NCBI RefSeq assembly: GCF_002959965.1
Contig: NZ_PREV01000026.1
Location: forward strand, 69,501-133,500
Direction: 5' to 3'
DNA: 64,000 bases
DNA from: Microbulbifer pacificus
GTDB taxonomy: Bacteria > Pseudomonadota > Gammaproteobacteria > Pseudomonadales > Cellvibrionaceae
The position numbers were made by a program, and so were the translations under genes. The notes beneath the pieces are model-generated. The model was not told the DNA's origin, searched no databases, and worked only from the letters and a program-made list of their open reading frames with translations. Of the stretch, positions 25,822-35,593 are shown one piece after another; within the stretch, counting starts at the first letter, position 1; every line of letters begins with the position of its first letter.

Positions 25822-28200
25822 ATGGGTGCGAAAAATACCAAGCGGTTTCTGCTGCTCACCGTGATGATTGCCGCTCTGGCCACGTTGTGCGGCGGATGCG
25901 AAAAAAAGCAGAGTGAGGAAAACAAAACAACCTCACCCAAAGAATTCACCACAGAAAAGGATACCCGCTTCGAAAATTACACAGAATCGGGAGACCTCGC
26001 GGCCATTAAAAAACGCGGCTCTATCCGCTTTGTCACTCTTGCGGCCAATCGGGATGACCTGCTCCCTCGCGCCACCATCGTTACCCAACTCCAGTATGAG
26101 CTGGCTACGGATCTTGCCAGAAGGCTCAAACTCACCCCTCACTGGCTGGCCGCCGCATCGCCGGAGCAGGCGCTGCAGATGATCAAAAACGGACGAGCCG
26201 ATGTCTTCGCCGGCAACCTCACCCGTACCGAAGAGCGCGAAGAAAATTTTGATTTGTCGGAAACCATCGCGCGAGCCCGGCAACAACTGGTGACCGGCAT
26301 TGACGGCCCAGATATCAGCGACCCGTCAAAGCTTGGTAATTCCGTCATTTTGGCCCTGGAAGGCAGCACCTATGCCATCACCGCCAAAGAGCTCCAGAAA
26401 AAAAATCCATCGGTCAAGGTTGAGGTGCGAGCTCTGCGCTCGGAAGACACCATCGACCATTTATTGGACGACCTCAACCAACAGAAAGACTTGATCACCA
26501 TCGTTGACAACAACCTGATGGAGGGCGTGAAAAGCTACCGAGATGATTTTAAAACCGGCGCTTTTGTCAGTGGAGAAGAGGACATCGTCTGGGCGATGCG
26601 TAAAGATTCCCCTGAACTCAAGCTGCGCGTTAACAACTTTCTGACCAAAAAATTGATTTCTGCACCCAAGGAGAGAAAGTCGGACTGGGCTTCCATCAAG
26701 AAATCCAAAGTCATCCGCTTCCTTACCTACAACGGCCCCACGAGCTACTTCATGTGGAAGGGCACACTGATGGGGTTCGACTACGATCTGGCGAAAAAAT
26801 TTGCCGACAAGCACGGCCTGGAACTGGAGCTGATCGTGGTGCCGCACGACCAGGAACTGATTGAATGGTTGAAGGCCGGTCGGGGAGATTTTGCCGGTGC
26901 GTCTACAACCATCACGGACCGGCGCAAAGCGCAGGGGGTTGATTTCAGCACCCCCTACCTCGAAATGGCGGAACAGATCCTGAGCCACAGTGGCAAACCG
27001 GCCATCAATAGCCTGCAGGATCTCAACGGACGCACACTGACACTCCGCGCCTATACCATTTTTGAAGACATAGCGAAGAAACTGCAGCAGAGCGGAATCC
27101 GCGTCAAGATTGAAATTGCAGACCCGGAGGTAAGCTACGAACGCATCATCAATATGGTGGCGGAGGGCGAGGCCGATGCCACCATTGTTGATGCCAGTGC
27201 CGCGGAAATCGGCGCATCCCTTCGCAGTGATCTCTCGGCGGGGCCATTGGTCAGCGAACCATTCCCGCAGGGATGGATGGTCGTCAGAGGCAATGACACG
27301 CTGCGAAAAAAAATCGATGCGTTTATTACCGAATTTCGAAAAACCGACGACTACAGCAAAAAAACAGCCTATTACTTCAAACCCAATAAAAGAGTCAACG
27401 ACAAGATCGCGGAGCGGGTACGCCCGGGAGGTGCACTCTCCCCTTACGACAAGCTGGTAAAACACTCTGCCAGAGAATACGAATTCGACTGGCGCCTCAT
27501 CGTGGCACAGATGTGGCAGGAAAGCAGCTTCAACCCGAAAGCGGAGTCTCCCGTCGGCGCGCAGGGCCTGCTACAGGTTATGCCGCGCACCGCCGAGGAA
27601 GTCGGTTACCCCCCGCCACTCTTCGAGCCAGAACGTGGCATTCAGGCGGGCGTGAAATACCTGAACTGGATTCGCGACCGCTTTCCCGGGGATGTCAGCC
27701 TGGAGAACCGCCTGTGGTTCTCGCTCGCCGCCTACAACGCGGGCATCGGTCATCTCTATGATGCACAGCGGCTGGCGAAAAAACTGGATCTGGATCCTGA
27801 CATCTGGTTCGACAACGTCGAGGTAGCCATGCTCAAACTGTCAGAGCCACGCTATTTCAAAAGCGCGCGCTATGGCTATGCCCGGGGCGCCGAGCCGGTG
27901 CAGTACGTGCGTAATATCAGCAAACTCTACCGCGCTTACACTGACCTCACATCTGGTGAGGTCGCGATGTTACGTCTGCTGTATACCCCGAAAACAGATT
28001 TTCCCGGCACGAGAGAATTACCGGACACAATCTACCCGCCGCTCAGATCTCCAGAACAATCTTGCCAATATGATTACTGGATTCCATCAAACGGTGCGCT
28101 GCCGCTACATCTGCAAGCGGAAATGTTGCCGCAATCTGCGGACGGATTTTGCCGGTCGCAACCAGTGGCCACACCTGCTCCAGCAGGTCTCGTGCGATAG
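25822..28200 (+). CDS. MltF-like membrane-bound lytic transglycosylase with two solute-binding domains
   Basis: A 792-residue envelope protein. A signal segment ends in LCGGC, a weak lipobox, so it may be a lipoprotein. Two family-3 solute-binding domains follow in tandem: ~62-285 (IRFVTLAANRDDLLPR, NFDLSETIARARQQLV) and ~293-530 (IRFLTYNGPTSYFMWKGTLM, GVDFSTPYLEMAEQIL). A C-terminal SLT domain begins near 545 (WRLIVAQMWQESSFNP, catalytic E567; GAQGLLQVMPRTAEEVG). E. coli MltF has only one binding domain. The final ~53 codons (after ~28045) run antisense through the end of the quinone reductase gene and look like read-through past a lost stop. Confidence 0.88.
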   Translation: MGAKNTKRFLLLTVMIAALATLCGGCEKKQSEENKTTSPKEFTTEKDTRFENYTESGDLAAIKKRGSIRFVTLAANRDDLLPRATIVTQLQYELATDLARRLKLTPHWLAAASPEQALQMIKNGRADVFAGNLTRTEEREENFDLSETIARARQQLVTGIDGPDISDPSKLGNSVILALEGSTYAITAKELQKKNPSVKVEVRALRSEDTIDHLLDDLNQQKDLITIVDNNLMEGVKSYRDDFKTGAFVSGEEDIVWAMRKDSPELKLRVNNFLTKKLISAPKERKSDWASIKKSKVIRFLTYNGPTSYFMWKGTLMGFDYDLAKKFADKHGLELELIVVPHDQELIEWLKAGRGDFAGASTTITDRRKAQGVDFSTPYLEMAEQILSHSGKPAINSLQDLNGRTLTLRAYTIFEDIAKKLQQSGIRVKIEIADPEVSYERIINMVAEGEADATIVDASAAEIGASLRSDLSAGPLVSEPFPQGWMVVRGNDTLRKKIDAFITEFRKTDDYSKKTAYYFKPNKRVNDKIAERVRPGGALSPYDKLVKHSAREYEFDWRLIVAQMWQESSFNPKAESPVGAQGLLQVMPRTAEEVGYPPPLFEPERGIQAGVKYLNWIRDRFPGDVSLENRLWFSLAAYNAGIGHLYDAQRLAKKLDLDPDIWFDNVEVAMLKLSEPRYFKSARYGYARGAEPVQYVRNISKLYRAYTDLTSGEVAMLRLLYTPKTDFPGTRELPDTIYPPLRSPEQSCQYDYWIPSNGALPLHLQAEMLPQSADGFCRSQPVATPAPAGLVR

Positions 28201-29020
28201 CGGCTTTCACCTCTGGCCGCTGGGGGCGCAGAGTGGAACCGGTCAAGGTCAGGCGTTTCAGCATAACCGGTAACATGTTGACTTCAACTCTGGCACCGGC
28301 AAGAAACGCGATATTGACAATGCGTCCGTCTTGAGCAGCAGCCTGGATATTGCGGTCGACATAGTCGCCCCCCACCATATCGAGAATCACATCGGCGCCA
28401 CGATTGTTGGTGGCCGCCCGTACCTCAGCCACGAAATCCTGTTCGCGGTAATTGATGGCGCGCTCAGCGCCCAGCTTTTTACAGGCCGCGCATTTCTCAG
28501 CGCTGCCCGCGGTAGCGAATACCCGTACGCCCAGGCTGACCGCGATCTGGATGGCGCTGGTGCCGATACCGGAAGAGCCGCCGTGCACCAGTAATGTCTC
28601 ACCCTGTTTGAGATGCGCACGGTGAATCAGGTTGCTCCACACCGTGAAAAACGTTTCCGGCAATGCCGCGGCTTCAACCGCCGTCAGTCCCTCCGGAACC
28701 GGCAGGCACTGCGCCGCAGGTGCCAGTGCATATTCCGCGTAACCGCCACCGTTGGTAAGGGCGCATACCCGCTCACCAACCTGCCAGCGGGTCACCCCCT
28801 CGCCGACGGCCGCGACCTGGCCTGCGACTTCGAGCCCAAGCACCGGAGAAGCTCCCGCTGGTGGTGGGTAGAACCCCGCGCGCTGGACGACATCCGGGCG
28901 ATTTACACCGGCGGCTTCGACACGGATCAGCACTTCACCCGCACCGGCCACCGGCACATCACCTTGCGCGAGCTGCATTTTTTCCGGACCGCCGAACTCC
29001 GGAAGATCTATGTAACGCAT
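28043..29020 (-). CDS. NAD(P)H:quinone oxidoreductase, PIG3-type zinc-free MDR enzyme
   Basis: A 325-residue medium-chain reductase acting on quinones. The N-terminus contains GVNRPDVVQRAGFYPPPAG, typical of the PIG3/TP53I3 branch. The Rossmann motif is HGGSSGIGTSAIQIA, followed by GAERAINYREQDF, and no zinc-binding cysteines are present. The C-terminus (LRPQRPEVKAAIARDLLEQV, then SSNHIGKIVLEI) is intact and family-typical, so this gene, not its partner, is conserved in the 158-base tail-to-tail overlap with the transglycosylase gene. Confidence 0.92.
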   Translation of the reverse strand: MRYIDLPEFGGPEKMQLAQGDVPVAGAGEVLIRVEAAGVNRPDVVQRAGFYPPPAGASPVLGLEVAGQVAAVGEGVTRWQVGERVCALTNGGGYAEYALAPAAQCLPVPEGLTAVEAAALPETFFTVWSNLIHRAHLKQGETLLVHGGSSGIGTSAIQIAVSLGVRVFATAGSAEKCAACKKLGAERAINYREQDFVAEVRAATNNRGADVILDMVGGDYVDRNIQAAAQDGRIVNIAFLAGARVEVNMLPVMLKRLTLTGSTLRPQRPEVKAAIARDLLEQVWPLVATGKIRPQIAATFPLADVAAAHRLMESSNHIGKIVLEI

Positions 29021-29065
29021 AGGGTTCTCCCCGCTCCTGTTAGAGAAACCTGAATCCTACAACAT

Positions 29066-29088
29066 AAAAGGCCCGGCATAGCCGGGCC
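29066..29088 (-). terminator. Terminator of the TonB-dependent receptor gene
   Basis: An 8-bp stem GGCCCGGC / GCCGGGCC with a 3-base loop. On the minus strand it is followed by TTTTATG. It lies about 30 bases past the receptor's stop. Confidence 0.83.
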
Positions 29089-29117
29089 AAACAAGACGGA
29101 AAGGGACGAGTTGTCGT

Positions 29118-31400
29118 CTAGATTTCGTAGTTCAACTCAATACCCACGATACGACCGCGGTTGAGCGGGGTGAAGCTGGCACCCACACCGCCCATGGACG
29201 TAGGCAGCTGGGTATCGTTGCCCTCACTGACCTCATCCAGCATATTCTTGCCAAACAACGCCACACGATAATTGCCACCGTCCGGTTCGATGCCGATGCT
29301 GAAATCCACCATTTCCACCTCGCTCAACATACCGAGGTTGTTGTCGGTATAGGCGGAGGCGTCGCGGTGGTTGTAATTGATACGTGAGGTAAGCGCGCCC
29401 CAGCTTCCCAGCTGCAGGTCGTGCACCATGCCAACGCCGTAAGTCCAGGGAGCGAGGCGCGGAATTTCCAGCGCGTAATCCGCACCATCCACCACGCCGT
29501 CACCGCTGATATCCAGCCACACATCGTCGTACTCGCCATCAACATAGCCCAGGTTCATGGTCAACAGCAGGTTCTCGGAGGCTGCTGCCATCAGTTCAAA
29601 CTCGGCGCCGCGAATGGTGGCGTTGGCAGTGTTACGGATCAGCTGCGCCACACCAGCGGGCTCAATCGGCAAGTTAACCTCCCGCTGCATGTCGTCGATG
29701 GTGTTGTGAAACAGCGCCATGTTGGCTTTTACGCGGCCGTCCAGCCACTGTAATTTAGCCCCAAGCTCGAAACTGTTCTGCTCTTCCTGGTCTGTCGGCC
29801 CCGGCGATTCCCCTGGCACGGTGTTACGCATGTTGTAGCCACCACTGCGGAAGCCCTTGGTCCATACCGCGTAGCTCTGGGCGGAGTCACTGATTGCCCA
29901 CTGCAGGCCAACTTTCGGGGTAAAAGCACTCCACTCTTCAGTATCGCTGAAATCGTAGCTGTAACATGCCTCGCGGTCACAACCACCACCGGGCGCAATA
30001 GAAGCAATATCTGCGTCCTTTTCCTCTTTGGAGTAACGGCCACCCAGAGTCAGTACCCAGGACTCATTAAGATCGATATCCGCCTGGGTAAATACCCCCA
30101 CAGCGGTGTGGTCCTGAACACCCCCGCCAGCCATAACCAGAGAACCACCCGAAAAGCTACGTTGCTCAATATATTCCAGGTCCTGAGTAAACCAATACAC
30201 GCCACTGGTAACGGAAGTGGAACCAAAGCGCCCCGAGTAACGCAATTCATTACTCAGTTGGTTCTGGTCGATCAGACTATAGGAGTGGAAAATAGGCAAC
30301 GGCAGAGAATCAATATCACCAACACCGGATGTCTCATAGTCACGCCACGCCAACACATTGGTGATGGTGCCGTTGCCGAAGGCGACATCCTGGTTGTACT
30401 CGGCGATCGCCTGACTCCAGTCGGTCTCCGCCCAACCTTCCTCGTCGATGGCAAGCTCAAAGGAATCCTTACTGTTATCCCAGTCGGTTACACCGACAGA
30501 GGCAGCAATGGCTTGGGCGGAATCGCCATGATTGATACCGGTTATCCCATCCGCATCCACATGGCCACTTTCCAGGCGTACGATCAAATTCGCGGTCTCG
30601 CTCAAATCGACGGTAAAACTCGGACGCACGAACCAGGTTTCAGATGCACCGAAGTTGTCATTACCGGTGGCCTTGTTTTCGAACCAGCCCTGATCGTCGC
30701 TGTAATAGGCGGTCAGGCGCCCGTTGACACTGTCGCTGATCTTGCCGGAAACGGTACCCGCCAGATTGGTTTCCTGCTGGGCGGTGGTGGAGAAACGCAC
30801 CTTGCTGGTGAATTCCTCGGTGGGCTTGGCGGTTTTTACAACCACCGCACCACCGGTCACATTCCGACCGAACAGCAGCCCCTGCGGGCCACGCAGCACC
30901 TCAATACCCTCCAGATCGAACAGATCCAGGATCACCCCGGCGTTGATCCCCATATACATGCCGTCCACAAACACACCAACGGTGGGGTCGATGGAGGGAA
31001 TAGAACTGTTGACGCCGAGACCACGCACCGTGAAGTTGGCGGTACTTTTGATCGTACCGGCGTCGTCCATCTGCACATTGGGCATTTTAAACGCCAGACT
31101 TTCCAGATCGCGGGTCTGCAAGGCTTCCAACTGGTCGCCAGAGTATGCGGTAGCCGCTACCGGCACGTCCTGCAGACGCTCCGCATCGCCGCGTTTGCGG
31201 GCGACAACCTGTACTTCCTCCAACAGGGTGTCGATGGAATTTTCCATGGCATGAGCCGTACCAATACCGCACGCCAATGACATGGCGGCGATGGAGCAGG
31301 CGGAGGTTAGAACCAGATTCCGGCCTTTTCCATTGGTTCCGGCACTGCTGTAAGCCAAGCGAAAGGATTTTGGGGTAAAAGCGTCAGATGGGCTTCCCAT
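29118..31400 (-). CDS. TonB-dependent outer membrane receptor, substrate unknown
   Basis: A 760-residue outer membrane transporter. The start at 31400 has GGAGAG close upstream. A signal peptide (LACGIGTAHA) follows a rather long basic leader. The plug domain carries LLEEVQVVARKRGDAERLQD, VRGLGVNSSIPSIDPTVGVF and VLRGPQGLLFGRNVTGG. The rest is a 22-strand-type barrel ending in RGRIVGIELNYEI. No Fur box, transporter or substrate enzyme lies next to it, so the ligand (siderophore, sugar oligomer or other) is open. The plug style is common in TonB receptors of sphingomonads and marine gammaproteobacteria. It is monocistronic with its own terminator. Confidence 0.92.
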   Translation of the reverse strand: MGSPSDAFTPKSFRLAYSSAGTNGKGRNLVLTSACSIAAMSLACGIGTAHAMENSIDTLLEEVQVVARKRGDAERLQDVPVAATAYSGDQLEALQTRDLESLAFKMPNVQMDDAGTIKSTANFTVRGLGVNSSIPSIDPTVGVFVDGMYMGINAGVILDLFDLEGIEVLRGPQGLLFGRNVTGGAVVVKTAKPTEEFTSKVRFSTTAQQETNLAGTVSGKISDSVNGRLTAYYSDDQGWFENKATGNDNFGASETWFVRPSFTVDLSETANLIVRLESGHVDADGITGINHGDSAQAIAASVGVTDWDNSKDSFELAIDEEGWAETDWSQAIAEYNQDVAFGNGTITNVLAWRDYETSGVGDIDSLPLPIFHSYSLIDQNQLSNELRYSGRFGSTSVTSGVYWFTQDLEYIEQRSFSGGSLVMAGGGVQDHTAVGVFTQADIDLNESWVLTLGGRYSKEEKDADIASIAPGGGCDREACYSYDFSDTEEWSAFTPKVGLQWAISDSAQSYAVWTKGFRSGGYNMRNTVPGESPGPTDQEEQNSFELGAKLQWLDGRVKANMALFHNTIDDMQREVNLPIEPAGVAQLIRNTANATIRGAEFELMAAASENLLLTMNLGYVDGEYDDVWLDISGDGVVDGADYALEIPRLAPWTYGVGMVHDLQLGSWGALTSRINYNHRDASAYTDNNLGMLSEVEMVDFSIGIEPDGGNYRVALFGKNMLDEVSEGNDTQLPTSMGGVGASFTPLNRGRIVGIELNYEI

Positions 31401-31837
31401 GTTTTCTCTCCATTGCATCAAGTTATTTTTATGTATTTTCCAGCAACAGACTCACCGCGACCGGTACTGCTTATTACGCGACATCCATATTTCGCGACCC
31501 GATCAGTTACCGCGCTGTTTTTCCGCCGACACCCGATGACGGGCGCCGGCAGAGCAAAGACTACAAGAGGTCTTTCCGTTACAAAAGTTTATTTTTTCGA
31601 GCAATGTATTCCACGGCTCCCCGAAGGTCAGGAACATCACTCACAGAAAAGGACAAAAGTGCATTACCTCCACCGTCAACGCGATGGGTACCGGGCATTT
31701 GTTTCCTAAATTCTCCCTGCACCCTCGGCTCAAACTATGGGGTGAGCCATTGATCCGATTGGTAACAGCTTCAAGGCCCGCTACATTGCCTCAGGCAATA
31801 GCAGGTATCCATGCCGCGAATGACGGGAAAAATTCAA
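31401..31837. other. Intergenic region upstream of the TonB receptor
   Basis: About 435 bases, more AT-rich near the receptor start. They presumably hold the receptor promoter and the 3' flank of pdxH. No Fur-type palindrome, hairpin terminator or credible gene is visible. Confidence 0.45.
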
Positions 31838-32485
31838 TCATGGACTCAGTCGCTCAATCTGCCACTCCCCATCACCCATAGAGCGATACACAAAGCGGTC
31901 GTGAAGACGCGAGGCGCGCCCCTGCCAGAACTCCACTGCGTGAGGGACCACACGGTACCCCCCCCAGAACGCCGGGCGCGGCACATCCTGACCGGCAAAT
32001 TTTTCGTGAAATGCTTCGAAGCTGTCTTCCAGCACCTGGCGGGACACGATGGCATCGCTCTGGTGGGATGCCCAGGCCGCGATCTGGCTGTCCCGCGGCC
32101 GGCTGCGGAAATAGTCGTCCGCCTCCGCATCCGTCAGCGACAGCACGTCACCGCGCACAATCACCTGGCGCTCCAGAAAATGCCAAGGAAATAACAGGGA
32201 CGCCTTGGGATTGGCCGTAATATCCCACGCTTTCTGACTTTTCAGGTTGGTATAAAACACAAAGCCGCGCGCATCGAACCCCTTCAGCAGCACGATCCGC
32301 TGCGACGGTTGCCCGCTCGCGTCGGCGGTACTGAGGCACATGGCGCTCGGGTCGGAAATATCCGCCTTCACCACCTCTTCAAGCCAGGCGCGAAACTGGC
32401 TGATCGGATCGTCCGCCAGATCACCCCGCTGCAAGCCGCCCTGCAGGTATTCCCGCCGCCACTGGCCAATGTCCATCGCTGTCAT
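31838..32485 (-). CDS. pdxH: Pyridoxamine/pyridoxine 5'-phosphate oxidase
   Basis: An FMN enzyme of 215 residues that makes pyridoxal 5'-phosphate from PNP or PMP. Family marks are NPKASLLFPWHFLERQVIVRG (given in part), SRPRDSQIAAWASHQS, RPAFWGGYRVVPHAVEFWQG and the C-terminal RLHDRFVYR ... WQIERLSP. Length equals the E. coli enzyme (218) closely. AAGG precedes the ATG by four bases. It stands alone between the receptor gene and the Hsp70 operon. Confidence 0.97.
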   Translation of the reverse strand: MTAMDIGQWRREYLQGGLQRGDLADDPISQFRAWLEEVVKADISDPSAMCLSTADASGQPSQRIVLLKGFDARGFVFYTNLKSQKAWDITANPKASLLFPWHFLERQVIVRGDVLSLTDAEADDYFRSRPRDSQIAAWASHQSDAIVSRQVLEDSFEAFHEKFAGQDVPRPAFWGGYRVVPHAVEFWQGRASRLHDRFVYRSMGDGEWQIERLSP

Positions 32486-32600
32486 AACCTTCCCTTTCCA
32501 GATACAACAATTACCACTGCTACAACTTATGAAACGGATAACTCCGGCTAGTGTACGAAGTTACCTCGCCAATCCCAATTTGTCCCTGCGCGATAGCGCG

Positions 32601-33902
32601 TTACCCGTGCCGGCGCAGATGCTCCTCGCGGCTCTTGCGGTAATTCACCACATAGGTGCGACTCATACGGTCGTGCAACAGGTTGCCGCCAAGAAAACAA
32701 TTGATAAACCAGCCGATCTTGAGAGTCGGCACGGTGAGAAGAAAGCTGGCCGTCCGCCACAGACCACGAAGGTACCCCACACGCTGGAAGTCCCTGTCCA
32801 TTACCCGGTACCCCAGCAACCACTTCCCCGGCGTGGTCTGCCATTGCGAGCACTCCGCCAGCCACGACAACAGCAGGTAAACCGAGCCAGAGAACAGCAG
32901 GCCGGAAAATGTGGCATCCGACTCTGTTTGCCCGGTGACTTTCATGATCACCGCCGTGGCCAGCACCCCGACCATCAGGTGAACCAACCCGATGTCCAGA
33001 ATCACCGCCACTGCGCGCCCGAGCAGCCCACCGAAAAAATACTGCTCCAGCCGCTCCTGTAGAACCCGGGCTTTCTGACGCACCAGTTTGCTGCCGCCGC
33101 GAATCGCCGAAGCGGGGTCCGCATCACGAGGGTCGGTCTGCAGAGCATCAAACAAAATGTCCGCGAGCTCTTTACCGAAACGCGCATAATAAGTTTCCAC
33201 GGCGCCCGACCAACCGAACAACTGATCGCAGTACGCAAGTACATTATCGGTAATAACGGTGCGGTATTTCTCCTTCCCTTTACCCTTGGCTTCCGCCGCA
33301 GCCAGATTGAAACGGGCAAAACGCTCGAACACCGCAAGGCCGAGATTCCAGTTGTACTCGTCCTCCAGCATGTAAGGGGACTCGACGAGAAAATGCCAGC
33401 GGTTTTCCAGGTTGACCCGCAGCGGGTCTTGCAGGGCCTGCTCTACCAGCGCCAGTACCCGGTGATATTCCTCAATGCGCAATTGCCGGGCAGCGTCTTC
33501 TTCCGTAGACGCCTCATCATCGTCCGCCTTTGTCACCACGGAGACCGACGCCTCGCTTTCGCGGTTTGGTGCAGAATCCGCATCTTCCCCGACTGGGGCT
33601 GACACCGCAGTAATCTCGCCCAAAGTCCCTGATGGTGGCATTTCCGAACTCGCCGCCACCGTAGAAGATTCTTCGGCCGCGAGCACTTCCGGCACCGGGT
33701 CGACCAGTTCCGCTGTATTCCGCTGGCGCCGCTCCGCGCTGGCCTGGGCAAGTCTCAATGCCTGTTTATAGGCGCTGTGCAACTGCTGAAACGCTTCCGG
33801 TCTTTCATCCGGCCGGTTCTGCTTCAGTTTTATTGCATAGGCGCGCTTGATCGCGCGCGGGTCGTCACAGGGCTCGATACCGAGAATCGCCCAGGAATTC
33901 AT
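32601..33902 (-). CDS. J-domain-like/RDD membrane protein, partner of HscC
   Basis: A 433-residue inner-membrane protein. The N-terminal ~50 residues (WAILGIEPCDDPRAIKRAYA, then FQQLHSAYKQAL) resemble the J-like domain of DjlB/DjlC, the HscC partners of E. coli. The canonical HPD tripeptide reads RPD here (NRPDERPEAF), so the key histidine is missing. An acidic, Ser/Ala-rich linker and a helical region follow. The last ~160 residues form an RDD domain with hydrophobic segments (FGGLLGRAVAVILDIGLVHL, TTPGKWLLGYRVMDRDF). Its ATG overlaps the hscC stop by one base (TGATG), so the pair is translationally coupled. Confidence 0.83.
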   Translation of the reverse strand: MNSWAILGIEPCDDPRAIKRAYAIKLKQNRPDERPEAFQQLHSAYKQALRLAQASAERRQRNTAELVDPVPEVLAAEESSTVAASSEMPPSGTLGEITAVSAPVGEDADSAPNRESEASVSVVTKADDDEASTEEDAARQLRIEEYHRVLALVEQALQDPLRVNLENRWHFLVESPYMLEDEYNWNLGLAVFERFARFNLAAAEAKGKGKEKYRTVITDNVLAYCDQLFGWSGAVETYYARFGKELADILFDALQTDPRDADPASAIRGGSKLVRQKARVLQERLEQYFFGGLLGRAVAVILDIGLVHLMVGVLATAVIMKVTGQTESDATFSGLLFSGSVYLLLSWLAECSQWQTTPGKWLLGYRVMDRDFQRVGYLRGLWRTASFLLTVPTLKIGWFINCFLGGNLLHDRMSRTYVVNYRKSREEHLRRHG

Positions 33903-35593
33903 CAGATCCAGTCCTCACCGTCGAAGCGATCGAGAAAATCCCGCAGACTCGCCTGGGCCCTCTTGATTTCCGCCGGGTTTTGCCCGTTGAGCACGCGGTC
34001 GAACTCACCCAGGGCGCGGGAAATGATCTCGCGCTGTTGCCCCAGGCTCGCTTCGTACAAACGCTCACCGCGCGCGATCAACGCGCGATTGGCCTCGTCC
34101 TCACGCGGATGGAATTTCAGCGCCGCCAGCTTTTCCAGTGCTGCGGCCTTTTCCTTATCGTTCAGTGCGCCGGGAGTAAATTCGATCAGTTTGTTGTAGG
34201 CCTTACCGGTGGAAACCACGGTAACATCCACTTCCAGTAAACCGTTCATGTCATAGCTGTAACGGATATCCACGGACTCCTTGCCGCGCGGGCCCTTCGG
34301 CACCGGCACACTCATCTCCCCGAGATAGACATTCTTTTTCACCAGACGGTTCTCGCCCTGGTAAACATCGATGCGCAGTTCCGTCTGGTTGTCGCTGGCG
34401 GTGCAGACCTGTCGCACCACACTCACCGGCACGACCGTATTGCGCTCGATGATCGGCAGAAAGTATTCGCCCTGGTCCGGACTGTCTTCATTGATGATGC
34501 CGGTACCGAGGGTGTAGGGGCAGACATCCGTGAGCACGATGTCATCCAGCGCGGCATTGCGGGACTTGAGCCCCGCCTGTATCGCCGCGCCCATGGCCAC
34601 CACGGTATCCGGGTCGAGATGACAAGACGGCAGGCGCCCGAACATGCGTCCCACCATGGAACGGAACAGCCCCATACGTGTGGAACCGCCCACCAGCACC
34701 ACGTCGTCGATGGACTGGGAGGGCATGTCCGCGTCGCGCATGGCGCGCTCGATCGGACGCTTGGCCCGCAACAGCAGGGGTGTGGCCACCTTTTCAAACC
34801 ACGCGGAGGTCGCCTGCCACTGTATTTTTTCATGGCCGAGGTCGAGTTCGATCTGCTGTTCCGCCGACTGACCGATACGGCGTTTTACGCTCTCCATCTG
34901 CATATACAGATTCTGCTGCTGCCGGGGGGACAGCGCGCTCCGGTCAATATTGAACTCCTTCAACACGCTGTCGATCATCGCCTCGACAAAATCCTCGCCG
35001 CCGAGAAAGTTGTCGCCGGCACTGGCGTGCACCTCCATGATGCCGTCGAAAAACTCGAGAATGGACACATCAAAGGTGCCGCCTCCCATATCCAGAATGA
35101 GGAAATTGCCCTCGCGCTTGTCGTGCAGGCCATAGGCGATGGCCGCCGCAGTGGGCTCGTTGATCAACCGCTCCACCTTGAGGCCGGCAAGCTCGCCAGC
35201 GAGCTTGGTGGCGTGACGCTGGTTGTCATTGAAATAGGCAGGCACGCTGATCACGGCCTCGGTAACGGGTTCACCAAGATAGGCTTCGGCGTCCTCCTTC
35301 AATGCGCGCAGTACCAAGGCGGAAAGCTCTGTGGCGCTGAACATCTGGCGGCCGAGCTTGACCTTGTGATCGGTGCCCATCAGGCGCTTGAATGCGGCCA
35401 CGGTGCGATCGCTGTGGTTGATCAGGCGTTCCTTGGCGGTACGCCCCACAACCAGTTCGCCGGCATCATCAAGACCTACGACAGAAGGTGTGAGCACCTC
35501 GCCGAGACGATTGGGAATCAGCTTGATTCCATCTTCCGTCATGACACCACAGGCACTGTTGGTGGTTCCCAGATCGATTCCGACAATAGCCAT
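33902..35593 (-). CDS. hscC: HscC-type Hsp70 chaperone
   Basis: A 563-residue Hsp70. The start at 35593 (MAIVGIDLGTTNSACGV) has GGGGG upstream; a longer frame adds an unrelated leader. The nucleotide-binding domain has the phosphate motifs GIDLGTTNSACG, FLILDMGGGTFDVSILE and DDVVLVGGSTRMG; the linker and a shortened substrate domain follow. It is far shorter than DnaK (~640), lacking the long lid, and matches HscC (~556). The downstream coupled gene encodes a J-like membrane protein, as in the hscC neighbourhood of enterobacteria. Confidence 0.9.
   Translation of the reverse strand: MAIVGIDLGTTNSACGVMTEDGIKLIPNRLGEVLTPSVVGLDDAGELVVGRTAKERLINHSDRTVAAFKRLMGTDHKVKLGRQMFSATELSALVLRALKEDAEAYLGEPVTEAVISVPAYFNDNQRHATKLAGELAGLKVERLINEPTAAAIAYGLHDKREGNFLILDMGGGTFDVSILEFFDGIMEVHASAGDNFLGGEDFVEAMIDSVLKEFNIDRSALSPRQQQNLYMQMESVKRRIGQSAEQQIELDLGHEKIQWQATSAWFEKVATPLLLRAKRPIERAMRDADMPSQSIDDVVLVGGSTRMGLFRSMVGRMFGRLPSCHLDPDTVVAMGAAIQAGLKSRNAALDDIVLTDVCPYTLGTGIINEDSPDQGEYFLPIIERNTVVPVSVVRQVCTASDNQTELRIDVYQGENRLVKKNVYLGEMSVPVPKGPRGKESVDIRYSYDMNGLLEVDVTVVSTGKAYNKLIEFTPGALNDKEKAAALEKLAALKFHPREDEANRALIARGERLYEASLGQQREIISRALGEFDRVLNGQNPAEIKRAQASLRDFLDRFDGEDWI

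Noticed and set aside
31401..31837. Fur box upstream of the TonB-dependent receptor
   Set aside because: The region was read for the GATAAT/ATTATC pattern found at 6868-6886; nothing comparable is present.
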